From NCBI GenBank assembly GCA_949361645.1, contig OX442423.1:575626-639625 (forward strand): DNA of 64,000 bases, in the 5' to 3' direction. The notes under the pieces were generated by a model. It did no database searches and was not told the origin of the DNA. It saw nothing but the letters and a program-made list of their open reading frames with translations. This document shows, in pieces, positions 38,672 through 51,217 of this stretch. Position 1 is the first letter of the stretch; each line of letters starts with the position of its first letter. This DNA is from Spongilla lacustris (Eukaryota; Porifera; Demospongiae; Spongillida; Spongillidae). The translations under genes were made by a program, and so were the position numbers.

Positions 38672-41252
38672 ATGAACATGCTCTGTGCGCTACTTATTTT
38701 GGTCACGTTCGACGTCTCTCTGGCTCAGACACAAGGTAGGTGGGCCTTGATTCAGTTGAATTTAATTAATTATAATAATCGAAGAAAAACATGCTTGAAC
38801 TGTATAAAGCTCTAGTCGTATGAGCGTATATACAGCAGCTGCTATAGCTATAGTGTTTGTATTATCTTATACATAATAGTCGCATCATTGCAGCAGTGGC
38901 CAGTGTATATGTAGAAATCTAACCTAGATTGCATGATTTTGCTGGTATTATCGTAGATGCGGCATGCAAGGTATATGTGTGTCGCTGTGCATACATGTAT
39001 ATAGGAAACAGCAGTACTTAATATGTTTTCGTGAGGTATACATGACGAGCTAGAGATATACTTGCAAGCGTATATGCAATCTTTTACGCGAATCAGTAAA
39101 TCGATTCCATATAGCATTGATTGCATTATTTAAGATGAAATCACCTAGTTTCTCTGTGATTCAATCACAGAGCCGGAAACTATAGGTGAGTTTTGTGCGA
39201 GAACTATATAACGATATATTGAATAAAAGCCTCATTATATATCGACATGAATGAAATTCGAACTGCGGTACGAACATGCATGTGCGATATTTTCTTCGCC
39301 TGCATATAGTGTTGGGCCATGCAGTGAGTGGTAAAAGATTCGCTTTGATCCTATACATGTAAATGTTGTGCGGATATAAACAGTCGCAAGCACTAAGGGA
39401 ATTCGGTCCCCAAGGAATTGGTTTTTCATGCAACAGGAATTCTTTGCATGCATGAGTGCACTATATATATAATTATATGTGTTTGCTGTTTACGGGTGTA
39501 CTGATCCGTGCATGTGGTATATATTAGTACGCAGGTTGGCATACATGTATGTACATGATATACGTTGTTTTTGTATATATATATTGTTTGCACGTGTGAG
39601 CTAGTGCTTTCATGCGACCTACTTGTCACGTATATACACATGCATGGTTATTATTATACTTGGACCGTAATTCATTTTATGTTCACTTACTGCGTTCACA
39701 TTATATGATGCATGCATGCACCAGCAGACTACTCTGAGACCGCTTCTGCTTCAGTCGCCATCGTTACAGATTACTCAATCATCTCTGCTGATGAACAGAT
39801 CAATCCTACAGATTTGGCCTTCGACACCACCACATATTTGTACATCCAGGAAAGTTCAATAGTCGGTTATGCTACCACCTCGGACTCCATAGGTATGTAT
39901 ATACAATTTATACGTAATAATGCACACTAATTGCATCATATTTTTATTACAGACCAAAAAATGTGTGCTTTTTAATAATCAATTCTATTCTCTGAAAACT
40001 AAAGCGTTATATTGGTAAACATATATAGATAGACTATTTCCTCCATTTCCTGGCATATGCCGTTTTTATGTACTGTGCCATGCTCAGGTAACCTATCGCG
40101 GGCCCACAGCAACGCTTATGTTCTGAATTTCGAACCTTGAACATTACCTGTTTGCTGCCACTATATTTTCAAATGAGAGCATTTCAGTGTGATGTTTTTT
40201 TTAGCTACCTAACCAACACGCCACTAAGTTAACATGTGTGGTGTTTTTGGTGCAGCATACAATTGTTCACCATAACTAACTTAGCAACGTCAATTAAGAA
40301 TCAGCCTGCATGCCTATTATTCGAATGGTGATTGATGATATAAACTGAATCGCACTTGAAGTACGCATCAATTACTGCTCATGCATATATGTTACTCCAT
40401 TTCAGCTCCTACAATAGTTCCTGATCCTTCATTTTCAACTTTTGCAATGGTCTATTCTACTCAGGATGGGTTAGGTGTCACCGCTACTGCTACTGCTGCA
40501 AATTTTTTGTCCACTTCATCACCAATGTATCCTTCAGCATCAGAGGTGTATACAACAACATTGCCACTTTTTTCAACTACCGCATCATCTATTGATCAAT
40601 TGATACCGTCCGCTTTCGCATCTACACCATTCAGTTATCAGACTTCGCGATCCGAATATCATGCCACATCATCAGTTTATGGGACTACATCATCCATTTA
40701 TTCCCCGTCGTCAACAGCTTCTTCCGTTTCTCCATCTGCGTCACGCCTCAGTACTGGTAAACAAATTTAACGAGTATGCCTTTAAAAAAAATGAGTCCCC
40801 ATATCATGTATGAAAAAATATATATATATATCCTCACCCCATACCTAATGCGCCCTATGTTGTTTTTTTTTGGTTGATTTGTATTTAGGGGTAGGGTTAG
40901 GGTTAGATTTATGTAAAGGCAGCTTGCTGCATGAAATACCAATTCAGCATCTCGTCAAATGACCCTCTCCATCGCAGCTTTTCCTGCCACCTCTGCTGCT
41001 AGTATGCAGTCTTCAGCTAATGATGGTCTCGTTATTTCTTCATCATCACATAATACTGGCTCCTTTATTCACTCATCATCAACTATCTTTACTAGCGAAG
41101 CCGTTCCGGTATTGGACCCAACTACTCCTTCCCTCAATAATGACGCAAGTAAGCCGTGTGATATACAAATTGAAACATTATAGTAAGTTTATGATCTCGC
41201 ATAAGTGCTTCAAGCGGTTTGTTGAGAAATAAGTTGATAAGCCTGTTGTTAT

Positions 41253-41284
<32 letters not shown>

Positions 41285-43795
41285 AGCTCACGCGATATTT
41301 CAAGAGTTTTGTTAAAAATTAGAACAGTTGGGATCACAGTACCGTGGAAAGATGAATTAAATCACGGTCCAGCGTAAACTAACTCATAACACCGATGCAT
41401 AATTCGCGGCGTTGCCAACCACTCATTATTATATTCCCGCCGAGCCTGAAAACAGCCGAATGCGAGGTATGGTCGCGAAGATCCTTTTTTCGGTGGTGTC
41501 ATAGTCGCCAATGACTCCCCTAAATTTTGACTCCCCAGTAATTGGCGCCTAGCCCTAGGTATATATGACTCGATCCCGGTCATATATGCCTATAGGCGTA
41601 TTTGACTCTCCAGTCATTAATTAGGCCTTGAGGCATATATACACATGTAACTCCCCAGTCATTCACGCCTAGGCATATATGACTTCCCCAAGATAAAAGT
41701 GACTCCCGGGAGTTATTATAGCCTTAGGCATAATTAACCCCCCAGGCAATCTTGCCAAGGCGTATATGATTCCCGCCTAGGGAAGTGCAAGGTTATATTA
41801 GATATAACTCCCCATTGCTTTTTCCATCATCATGGCCAACATTCGATCTGGGCAGAGATAGCAAATAAAGTTTATGTATCATGGTCTGTATCAGAATAAC
41901 AGTCTGCTTGCTATTTACACAAATCAGTTGACACATGCACACACACACTTTGTTTTTTGCTGTATGTTCAGTTGGCATTTATTACATAGTATTCTGGTAA
42001 CCTACATGTGCACACGAAATGTATCCTGAAATGCTTGGTTTTGTTCCTTTTTACAGTAATGGTTTAATGGCGCAAAGAAAATGATTCTAGCTAGTTCTGC
42101 TCTAAACAGTGCACCAAATGTTAACAAAAATTTGTTGTGTTGAAATGTCACCTCTCCTAAACAGCTGAGAGATGTTCGTCCCTGTCATCATGGCTACTCT
42201 TCATAACCGTAATAAGACTTACTTGCAATGTTTGATTAAAACGTTCAGTTTGAAAGCCATTTGCAATAGGATGCAGCATAAGGAAAACTTAACACTAGTT
42301 CTCTCACTTCTCTGCATGGCACTTGTTGTAATATTCTAATATCTTCCGTCATGTTTCAAGAAACGCGACTGGATATTTTTTGAATGGTTGTGTCTCTGCC
42401 TAAGTAGCTTCCTACATATACATACAGATATACAATTATCATGATAAATATTTATACTTTTTACCTTCAATTAATGCGCCTTTTATCGTCTTAGCGGTTC
42501 TAACATTTCCAATGCATTAGCACTAACAGTTAGCACCTTAGATTGGCCTTATCTCCCTTCCAAATGCTGTCAGGATTGATTCCTACACAGACAACCCTCA
42601 ACAATACTTAATTCATTCTTATCCATGCGAGCTTGCTTTCTCACTTCAACATGTAGAGGTGGCTTATGGTGGGGCGTTATATATGCCTAGAAGGAGGAGT
42701 CATTTACACCTTAGGCGAAAATGACCGGGGGATTCATTTATGACAGTGGCGTTAACCCTTTTGTTTCCATCAATGACATACATATGCGTGTAACTAATAA
42801 ATGTTTCCTTTTATTAAATTCCAGCTGCTGAGATAAATAGCACGATCTACACCGAGCTCATCTTCGCTACGTCCGTCGTCATAATCATTGTGACTCTGGT
42901 CATCGCAATAACTGTCGTCGTGGTTGTATATAGGATAAAGCCTAAACAAGTTCCGAATCTTCAGATCAGCGCAATCGGTAATTATTCCCATTGGGTGTAT
43001 TGTACACATTTCATTGCATTTGTGTATGCTTGTACATGCATGCCGGTATGTGCCATACACCAAGTAAAGGGGTTAAAAGAATTCAAAAGTACGAATTTAA
43101 TAGATGAATGCCTACATGTAGCTGTGTCAACAAAACAAAAAAAAAAAATACTGATCATGTCGGTCACTTTGCACGTAATGATGAAACTGTATATTTACTA
43201 GTAGCAAATTAGCATTTCGTTAGCAAAACAGCATATGTATGCATGCAAAATACGAGCATTTGGATCCAATGAATGTATGCTAATATACATGTATATCATG
43301 CACATTAAAAAATTTTAATTCGCTAAAACAATGTTTTGTAACCGTGCATCCTCTTTTTGCATGAATTTTATAATTCAGTGATCAGAAAGTTATTAAGTGT
43401 GCATGTATAAGCTCGCGGATAGGATCTGACTGAGTTGCTAACTATAATATCGTAAGTGGGAGGGGAAAAATGCGTCCAGTATTTTATTCCACAATCTAAT
43501 GTAAACGAACCTGTCTTTTCAGTTGGTGCGATTCTCTTATATATACAAATTAAGTAAGTTAGATTTATCATATTGCTATACATTTCATTTAGGCGAATCA
43601 TTACGGATGGCTGAAGAGCAGGTTTACATGAATTCCTCAGCTATTGAAATTTCAAGTAAACTGACAGCGAAAGATGCACCGGAGGGTCCAACACTCGACT
43701 CTATCGAAATGAAAATTGCTGATGAAACCCCAGTCGACCCTAACGAAGCGTACGAAAAAATTAGTTACGAAGACGAGACAATCACAAAGCTGTAG
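38672..43795 (+). CDS. Single-pass Ser/Thr-rich receptor with tyrosine-motif tail
   Basis: Six exons, all phase 1: 38672-38735 (signal peptide MNMLCALLILVTFDVSLAQ), 39728-39892, 40406-40756, 40978-41148, 42825-42977 (TM) and 43593-43795. They total 1107 nt, or 368 residues. Residues 22-250 are rich in Ser, Thr and Ala with few cysteines, which suggests an O-glycosylated stalk. One TM helix (IFATSVVIIIVTLVIAITVV) is followed by YRIKPK. The tail contains QVYMNSS (pY-x-N, Grb2-type) and EAYEKISYEDETI. It lies between two 7TM paralogues and is built like the mucin-like receptor at 51218-56645. The start is chosen at the ATG that opens a clean signal peptide; a longer upstream frame exists. The intron at 41149-42824 contains a degenerate repeat element. 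Confidence 0.72.
41255..41284. repeat. Poly-C run
   Basis: About 30 consecutive C in an intron; the length is likely approximate. Confidence 0.95.
41440..42760. repeat. Degenerate foldback-like element in an intron (GACTCCCCAGTCAT / CGCCTAGGC units)
   Basis: From about 41500 to 41815 there are roughly eight degenerate copies of a 35-50 bp unit combining GACTCCCCAGTCATT, CGCCTAGGC and ATATATGAC. Near 42660-42745 the same words recur in the opposite orientation (GGCGTTATATATGCCTAG, GGAGGAGTCATTTA, CCTTAGGCG). Unique sequence lies between, so this is probably a non-autonomous inverted-repeat element. Confidence 0.55.
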
Positions 43796-44287
43796 CCGAT
43801 TTAGGACTTTTGGTTAATATGATCATGATTCAGAATCGATCGATTATCAGTGTTCAGCACTTCTTTCGCATGCTATTTATAAGTGCAATAAGTAAATATT
43901 GCTTCTGTATACAGTGCATTGGTATACATACAATCGTTGGTCTATATAACAGAGCGCACATTTGTGTCAACACTTCAATTCGCATGCATGAGTTTTTTTC
44001 TACATCAGTAGCTTTGGGAGAAGCGTGCAGATTTCAATTCAGTATGGACTGGGTAACAAAAGCATTGTTCACGAATTATTCGGTCGTAATTAACTGTGTA
44101 GAATATGGTGCACGCGCACAGACACAGGACATCGAAGAAATCTACTATAATCAATTGTTTACAAAATCGTTTAAATACATCTATACATATACATGCCCAT
44201 TTTTTTCTAAATACAAATGAAAAGTATTAAAAGTTTATAGCGCGCATGCAAACGCACGCTCATAATAACAACTCCTGACCTCGGATA

Positions 44288-45232
44288 ATGAATAACTCAG
44301 GCTGCGGTGACGGATCATCTCTGGATTTGAATGCAGTCCTTTATACGGCGGCCAATTGCGTGTCCATACTAGTATCTTTGCTGGCAGCACTCTCGGTGTG
44401 TGTTATGAAGCTACACAAGAAGACAGTATATCGACTGGCTCTATACCAAGTTCTTTCGTCACTCTTATTTTCCGCTCAATTTGCAGCTCAATTCGTTTTC
44501 ATCGATTGTGACCGCATGATGTTGGATGCAGATAAATGCACATTGTTCGCGTTTTTAGACCTTTACTCAGGATGGACGAAGCTCATTTTCACAGCGTGTG
44601 TCACATTTCACTTGTTCTGCTTCGCCGTGCTCCACAAAAATTACAGAAGACTTGAGCCGCTGTACGTCGTCTTTTCTCTGATAATCCCCGCTGTGATTGC
44701 CTCCGTACCACTTGCGCTGCGCGGATACGGGCCCGCTGGATTCTCCTGTTGGATAGAAGAACGCCGCAATAATGGCAGTCTAATCCGCGACGGAGTTATT
44801 GAGACGTTCGCTTTGTGGTACGGCCCATCTACGATCATTCTCATCTTCACTTCACTAGCCATGATCGTGTTGGTAATTGCACTCGTTCGCAGAGCGTACT
44901 ATCGACGCCCGTTGATGCGCTACCAGAACGGCAAAGCGCTAAAACAGCTACTACCCCTGGCTGCCTTTCCGATTCTGTACTTGGTCTTTTCAATCCCGCC
45001 ACTTCTGAACCACATCTACAGCGTGATGGATAGTAGTTCCGACGCGCAGATAATCTCACCGCTGGATGCAGCTTGCGTGATTGGATGGAGCCTATTAACT
45101 GGCGTTTCTGTGATAGTACACGTTGCAGCCACTGGTTTGTATGCCAAGGCGAGTCGCTGGTGTCAGTGGTGTGTCAACCATCCTCATATAGAGGAAGGAT
45201 ATGGTACTATAAATGACAAGCAGTTCAACTAG
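44288..45232 (+). CDS. Seven-transmembrane receptor (7TM-2), paralogue of 7TM-1
   Basis: A 314-residue single-exon frame. The N-terminus MNNSGCGDGS has a glycosylation sequon. Seven hydrophobic segments follow, with MKLHKKTVYRLALYQV, LHKNYRRLEPLYVV and LPLAAFPILYLVFSIPP aligning to 7TM-1. A paired Cys (CTLFAF before TM3, FSCWIEE in loop 2) could form the usual extracellular disulphide. The C-terminal tail has a CQWC cluster (possible palmitoylation) and ends EEGYGTINDKQFN. Function and ligand are unknown. It lies on the opposite strand to 7TM-1, about 6 kb away, with the single-pass receptor gene between them. Confidence 0.75.
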   Translation: MNNSGCGDGSSLDLNAVLYTAANCVSILVSLLAALSVCVMKLHKKTVYRLALYQVLSSLLFSAQFAAQFVFIDCDRMMLDADKCTLFAFLDLYSGWTKLIFTACVTFHLFCFAVLHKNYRRLEPLYVVFSLIIPAVIASVPLALRGYGPAGFSCWIEERRNNGSLIRDGVIETFALWYGPSTIILIFTSLAMIVLVIALVRRAYYRRPLMRYQNGKALKQLLPLAAFPILYLVFSIPPLLNHIYSVMDSSSDAQIISPLDAACVIGWSLLTGVSVIVHVAATGLYAKASRWCQWCVNHPHIEEGYGTINDKQFN

Positions 45233-46149
45233 CAGCATTCAAAGCTGGACTCCTATAGCTTATGATCATCGTATTATTAATTATAGTTGCCTTTTTTTTA
45301 AATTAAAGCGCGACTGTAAGTATATTCACGGGCATAGTGGGGACAAGGGGGCAAAGGAGGAGCCACGTGCGCGGAGTTTGGATTGGTGCACATCTGCATA
45401 ATTTCTGGGTTTGGGATCCAATAACATCTTGGATCTGTCAACCTAACAACATGCAGCTATATATATAATCCTTATTCTTGCACGTGTCTATAGCATAGAA
45501 GTCTGATTAAAAATGTCCCTTCCAGTTCGTTTTGGTTGTCACTGACGGTAAGATATTTAATCCAGCTGGAGAGTCAAAAGACTCAAAACTCACTGGAACG
45601 TTTTTTTAATTCTAGTTCCCTCCCCATGCAGTCACCAGTCCAATAATGGGGCACTTCTAAATTACTATCTTTACTGCAAGGACAACTCAGCAACACAAAC
45701 TCACAGTATTGACAATGACAGCCAAGTTTGATGTACCAGCTTTGTCCTTTATAATCTTTTAGAGATCCCTTGGTGGGGAAATTCAGAAAGGTTCTTCCAA
45801 CTGGCTAGCAACCCTGCGTAAACAACGTATACACTGTTAATCATGTGCTGAATTGTGTATGCCTATTTATAGCTGTGTTGCATCGATTCATGCTACTCAT
45901 CTTTCTGACACAGTACTAATGAACTATGCAACATTACTGCTTTGGCACTGATATTGATTGACGTGTGCTGCAGAGCTTTTCATATAACCATCTGAAATCT
46001 GACTGGGAAATTTATAAAACACAAAACAGTTGATGTTCACCCTCAATGCTATGGTCTTGAATTTCTATTTCATAAAACATCTTGAGTCTTCAAGCCAAAG
46101 TCAACCCTACCTCACTGTCACCATGCATAGACTGAGCTGAACTGGAAAA
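45233..46149. other. Intergenic stretch downstream of 7TM-2
   Basis: No gene, RNA or repeat recognised. Confidence 0.5.
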
Positions 46150-46154
46150 TGAAA

Positions 46155-46290
46155 GAATTGCGCCGGTGTCGGAGCAGATTCTGTCCCCCCGCAGATTTTG
46201 TCCCCCCGGACATAATCTGCTAGCGGAAATTGTCCCCCACGGACGTAATCCGCCAGCAGATATTGTCCCCCTTCCGCAGAAATTGTCCCC
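46155..46290. repeat. GGGGGACA / CTAGC palindromic repeat, copy 2 (inverted)
   Basis: Tandem words TGTCCCCCC...CGGACATAATC and GCTAGCGGAAATTGTCCCCC, with the same vocabulary as 23214-23345 on the other strand. The boundary GGTGTCGGAGCAGATTCTGT is shared (inverted) with copy 1. Confidence 0.8.
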
Positions 46291-47007
46291 CCCTCCCACC
46301 CTTTCCCCCTTCAGTAGGTGATTGATACTCTAATACGTATAGCCTTTCCTGTACACTAGCTGTAGGTGTCAGCAGTAGATGATTGATACTCCGTCTTTCC
46401 TAATATGTAGGGCTGCCAGCCTGGAAGTGAGATATCGGAAGGACCCCCACCCCCGCAATCCTTGGTATACGTATCAGGTCCTAGTCCCGCCCGCTTTTTG
46501 CATCGGGCCCGACTTTTCGTATCGGGCCCGAAATTAAAGGTATGTATCGGGACCTACAGAAGTGTCATGAATACTATTAGCATAGTACTCCATTCATAAG
46601 GTATACTTCCCCCACCCAGTCCCGCAGTCCTATCAATCAATCCCCCCGCCAGACTTCTTGGCCCTCTGCCCTTCTAAGTTGTACGTGGTGCGTTTTGCCG
46701 CTGCTAGTTTCCAGTAATAGTCATGAAGACGACCGGGTACGGCAGCCACACTTGCAATTTAAATTGTCTTATATATAGGACATGTATTATAGTGGAGATC
46801 AATGGTAGTGAAATTTCCTTTACACAGCTTGAAATGGTTCTATATATAAGACCGTCAAAGCCTTGGCCGAGCACTGAGTCGGCCCGTGACAGCTAGACTT
46901 TAAAATTATATTAGGCAGAGCTAGCCTGGGATATACATGTAATTGGTACATGCATGTGTATCGGTCGCGATCGGACCATGCACACGAAGCTGCGCTAATC
47001 AACACAA

Positions 47008-47169
47008 AGGGGGACATATTCTGTGGAGGTGGGACAAAATCCGCTAGCAGAATGTGTCCCCCCCGGACAGAATCCGCTAGCGGATTCTGTCCGGGGGGAC
47101 AGAATCAGCTAGCAGATTTTATCCGGGGGGACATAATCCGCTAGGCGGATTCTGTCCGGGGGGACAATA

Positions 47170-47206
<37 letters not shown>

Positions 47207-47235
47207 GGGGGGGGGGGGGGGGACAAAATCCGCTA
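47008..47235. repeat. GGGGGACA / CCGCTAGCGG palindromic repeat, copy 3, with a long poly-G run
   Basis: Alternating GGGGGGACA-AATCCGCTAG and CGGATTCTGTCC units, including the perfect palindrome CCGCTAGCGG. A G-run of about 50 interrupted by one T lies at 47173-47221. Confidence 0.85.
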
Positions 47236-47357
47236 TGACAGTGTCACAGCGGTAATTGTGGAGTCCGAGAAATCGACGATGGTTCGTTTCACCTTTCATT
47301 TCTTCAACTTTTAGAGGTCAAGCTAGGTCTCATGACCATCACTGCCGGGGCGAAAAG

Positions 47358-47557
47358 NNNNNNNNNNNNNNNNNNNNNNNNNNNNNNNNNNNNNNNNNNN
47401 NNNNNNNNNNNNNNNNNNNNNNNNNNNNNNNNNNNNNNNNNNNNNNNNNNNNNNNNNNNNNNNNNNNNNNNNNNNNNNNNNNNNNNNNNNNNNNNNNNNN
47501 NNNNNNNNNNNNNNNNNNNNNNNNNNNNNNNNNNNNNNNNNNNNNNNNNNNNNNNNN
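47358..47557. other. Assembly gap, exactly 200 N
   Basis: Fixed-size placeholder. Immediately to the right, 47558-47620 is nearly identical to 15612-15675, the region upstream of the minus-strand gene at 14127-15594. Confidence 1.
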
Positions 47558-47686
47558 GAAATGTGTGGGTATATATTTTATAATGGTCACCATAAAGCTA
47601 AAAATAGATTCTAAGATTAGAATAAATTATTTTGGTTCCAGTGCTAAAGTGACCGCATTTTTTTTTTGGCTGTGCCTTAATCATAG

Positions 47687-47995
47687 GACCGTCAAGTACA
47701 CGTGTAGTGTCCTCTTCTGTAACCTCCACTGCAACTTTACCAAGCAATATCAATGCCATGATGCTACCAGCTCCCACTCAAAGTGCTCCAGCACTTGTGT
47801 ACATACAAGTCAGGCTTCTAAATGTTGCAAATTGCTCAATATGGAGGGTAAGCATTGAATGGTAGTATGCTTGCATTTTTGTAAAGGAATTTTTAAGTGA
47901 TAAATAACCACATTGTGAAAAATTAAAGCTTTTTAAATAAAAAAAAACAAAGCGAGAAAAAAAACCCCATTATAGTCTAACATCATTAAGCATAT

Positions 47996-48033
<38 letters not shown>

Positions 48034-49377
48034 ATAAGGATGAGAGTTGTGTAGCCAAAGCTATTCATATTAGTTAATATCAAGCACAAAACAGTGCAAG
48101 GCAAGTTTGTGACAGTATGTGCACATGGTTTTTCTATATGTGCAGTGATCTCCCCTGACCCCAAGCCATTCTTTCCCTGAGATCACGCATTCATAGCGCT
48201 CAATGACCATCACAGGGAAGCTTGAGATTATTATATAAATGCTGATATCGAAATAAAAATGGTGCCCTGAAACTCACTTTTTATTTCATGGTTATTTTTT
48301 GCATGACAGGTACCAGCTGCCATAGAATTGTTGTATCAATCAATTGACGATGACGCAAATGGATTCTGCAAGTGCAACTTCACTGTGACAAATGCAGAAG
48401 TGATTTGCTATGATATCACCAGGGTGACCCTACGTGGTACAGTTGAAGCAAAGCAGCTGCCATATCTGCAGGACTGGGTGGCAAATGAGGCAACAAATAT
48501 TGATATTCTGGGGACATTGCTTAAAGTAGATAAGAGTTGTCCAGTTCAGATACAATCTTTTGATGACCCAGAGTGCCCTGTTGTGGCAAATGTGGATGCA
48601 CAACAGACAGTGGACAGAGGTACCATTGGCTTGTCAGCAGGCCTTGCAATAGGAGGTGTGGCAGCTGTTGCAGGTATAGGCTTAGCTGCAGCAGTGGTGA
48701 TTGCTTTGCTGATCAACAAGAAGAAACACAGAGAAAACACAATAATGCAAGTGATTTGACTGTGTAATTAACTTCAAATGCTTCTATAACTGTGAGTTTG
48801 TGTGATTTCAAATTGCATTGGTGTCAATTTGATTGGTATCACTTCAGCCAGCAAAGCATTTTATTAGTAAGTAGTTAGATGACACATATTAAAAATGCAT
48901 TAAAAGTTAACATATCAATAGTAAATTGTGCAACATCATAAATGAGATGTAACATTATTTTACAACTGTTCTTCCCTTTAGCACAAAACTTAAAAAATAA
49001 ATACATATTTTACGACCTTCAATGCAATCAGTCGCATGGTGTAAATAGTATTGCTGTTACAAAATTATTAAAAATAATTTGACATGTTTTATGTAGCAGA
49101 GTTTGGATCCTCCACTTTGTATGTGAATTACTAAAAATTATACTAACAGCTCAATGTTGATTGTCAATAAGTACCAGCAAGGATCCAAATACAGTTCTGA
49201 CTATTTGAAATTGTTGTGTACATACAGCCTACTTGTATGGGTAGTACTTACTAATAACGTATCATTGTTTTGTCCTCCTACAGCAATCCTCTATACAGTG
49301 GATCATCTTGCCCCAAATGCGATGAAAATATTTACAACATACCAGATGATCCAACTGAGATGTCAAAAGGAAAATGA
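47687..49377 (+). CDS. Receptor gene C (or separate paralogue), 3' part: stalk, SEA-like domain, TM, NPLY tail
   Basis: Exons 47687-47847 (Ser/Thr stalk, then [12 protein letters not shown]), 48310-48746 (437 nt, the same length as the gene B exon; SEA-like domain plus TM) and 49284-49377 (tail). The intron after 48746 needs a GC donor (AATAAT|GCAAGT). Using it continues the frame into I-NPLYS...ENIYNIPDD, aligned with the NPLY of genes A and B; without it, translation stops within a few codons. The first exon enters in phase 1, exactly what the EGF exon at 25168-25290 supplies, and the joined frame is 371 residues. Residues encoded by 48500-48616 match gene A base for base. Whether it belongs to the 5' part at 23478-25290 depends on the placement of the contig between the gaps. 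Confidence 0.8.
47996..48030. repeat. (GT)n microsatellite
   Basis: About 16 GT repeats in the intron between the stalk exon and the SEA-like exon. Confidence 0.95.
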
Positions 49378-51217
49378 TATACTGTGATGAAAAAGAAGTG
49401 CAGCTGATGTACAATGTCAAGAATGTCTATTTGACTGTGTGGTTGTGTGTGCATTTGTAACTAAACTGAACTCTAAAATATACTAATGTATTGGATTAAA
49501 CTTTATTATCTCTCATCAATCCAGAAGAACACTTAGCTTCATGCATGCTGTAAATTAGCAGCTGATTCCGGCATTGCATGTGTTCATATCTGATGCCACA
49601 CTGATCTCACCCATTGTTGTATACTGTAGTATATACCCCGGTATAGGCGTTTCATGATAATCTTGCTCAGACTTTAAGTTATTAAACAACACATCAACAC
49701 TTTCCGCAAAACAGTGCAGTGGTTCATGCAGCTATTTAGACTTAGCTTTCACTTAGAACAGATGTTACAGCTGATTTTTTTAGCATGCATCAATAGACAA
49801 TTTTTGGTACAAATATTGATTTATGGTATTGCATACTTTAACCTATTTACAATACATGATAAATCAACTTACTAGAGCATTTTGTTAACGTTTTAAAAAG
49901 TTGGCCAATTCATTGTTGCTGACAGCCAAAATCGAGGCATTGTTATGTCGTAAACACTGATGCTTGTGCCAGCCACACTCCAGTTTGTCACACAGGCGCT
50001 TGATTAGAAACTGTGCATCATCAATAGCCCCAAAACCCCATTGACAGTAACCATAAATAATGTGATTGAAGCAGATATGTCTTCTTTGAACAGTGAATGG
50101 ATATCCTTTTCATCTCCCGTTCTTGAAAGCAGAAGTCAAAAAGAACGTGCATGGACTCTGCCAGAATAAGGTCTGCTGTCTTCATGTGGCATATCTTTGC
50201 CTGTGAGGGTCCAGCGTGCATTGTGGTGCAGGCCTCCCTCATTTATTCCAGACTCATTTGGCATAAAGGCACAGAAGGCCCAGAGCATCCATATACATTG
50301 TAATGCAGGGATTTTCAATACTCATTTGGTTGTACCATGAATTGTATTTTGATATTTAGAAATACTGATGTTGATAAATGAATGCTAATATGTTTTCAAG
50401 TTAAGTTCATGCAATGTACAATATGTTATTACAAACCTAAACTCTGAAGGGGTTAGGCAGCAAGGTTAGGCAGCACTGCCCATCAGGCCAAGTCTGGAAT
50501 CACTATAAATTGGGACCAAGGATGGTTGTTGAGACACAACTTGGGTGCGATCAGATGTGCCACGCAACAAAGGGCTCCGCCTGCCATCGACATATGGCAA
50601 GAAAATCAGTGCGCAATGCATGCACTGGTGGATAAGCAAAATTTAGGTGAGACCAAATCTTCCATGTAAAAAAATCAATTAAGCGATCCATGTGTAATTT
50701 GGAATAACCTTTGACTGAACAATCAGAACATGAAGCCATAAATGCGCATATATGAAAATATGCTTTTCTATGAGAGGTAGGCCCGTTATAATGCAATTAA
50801 AAATTAACAGCCGGTACATGTACATGCAAGGGCATTACATTTTAAAAATCAATGACGCAAGTGACAAGAGCAGAAGAAATTACTCAACTAGTTCGTCGAA
50901 ATTATTAGCCAATTATTAAAATTATTGCTGTAGTACGTGTGGCATAAATGTAGGCCTATAGATTAATTTACGTGCTTGACATCAGCTTTGATCTTTTAGA
51001 AGGAACATTTTTTTTTTTTATCTCATGCATGCATGCACACTTAGTTACAGCCCCTTCTATACGTGAGCATTCCCTGGCATGCTCTTTGAAAAAGGTGTAC
51101 ATGTAAATAACTGATATACGTTGTTCTTTCTCATGCGTGAACATACGGCATATACATGTATACATATGCTATAAGTCTTAGTACTACTGACCAATAACAA
51201 AATCAGTAACAGTAAAT
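49378..51217. other. Intergenic stretch between receptor C and the mucin-like receptor
   Basis: 3' flanks of two convergent genes. Only short unsupported reading frames were found; no RNA gene or repeat stands out. Confidence 0.5.

Noticed and set aside
43810..44220. 136-codon plus-strand frame between the single-pass receptor and 7TM-2
   Set aside because: Lies in the 3' flank after the stop of the receptor gene; no domain or conserved pattern.
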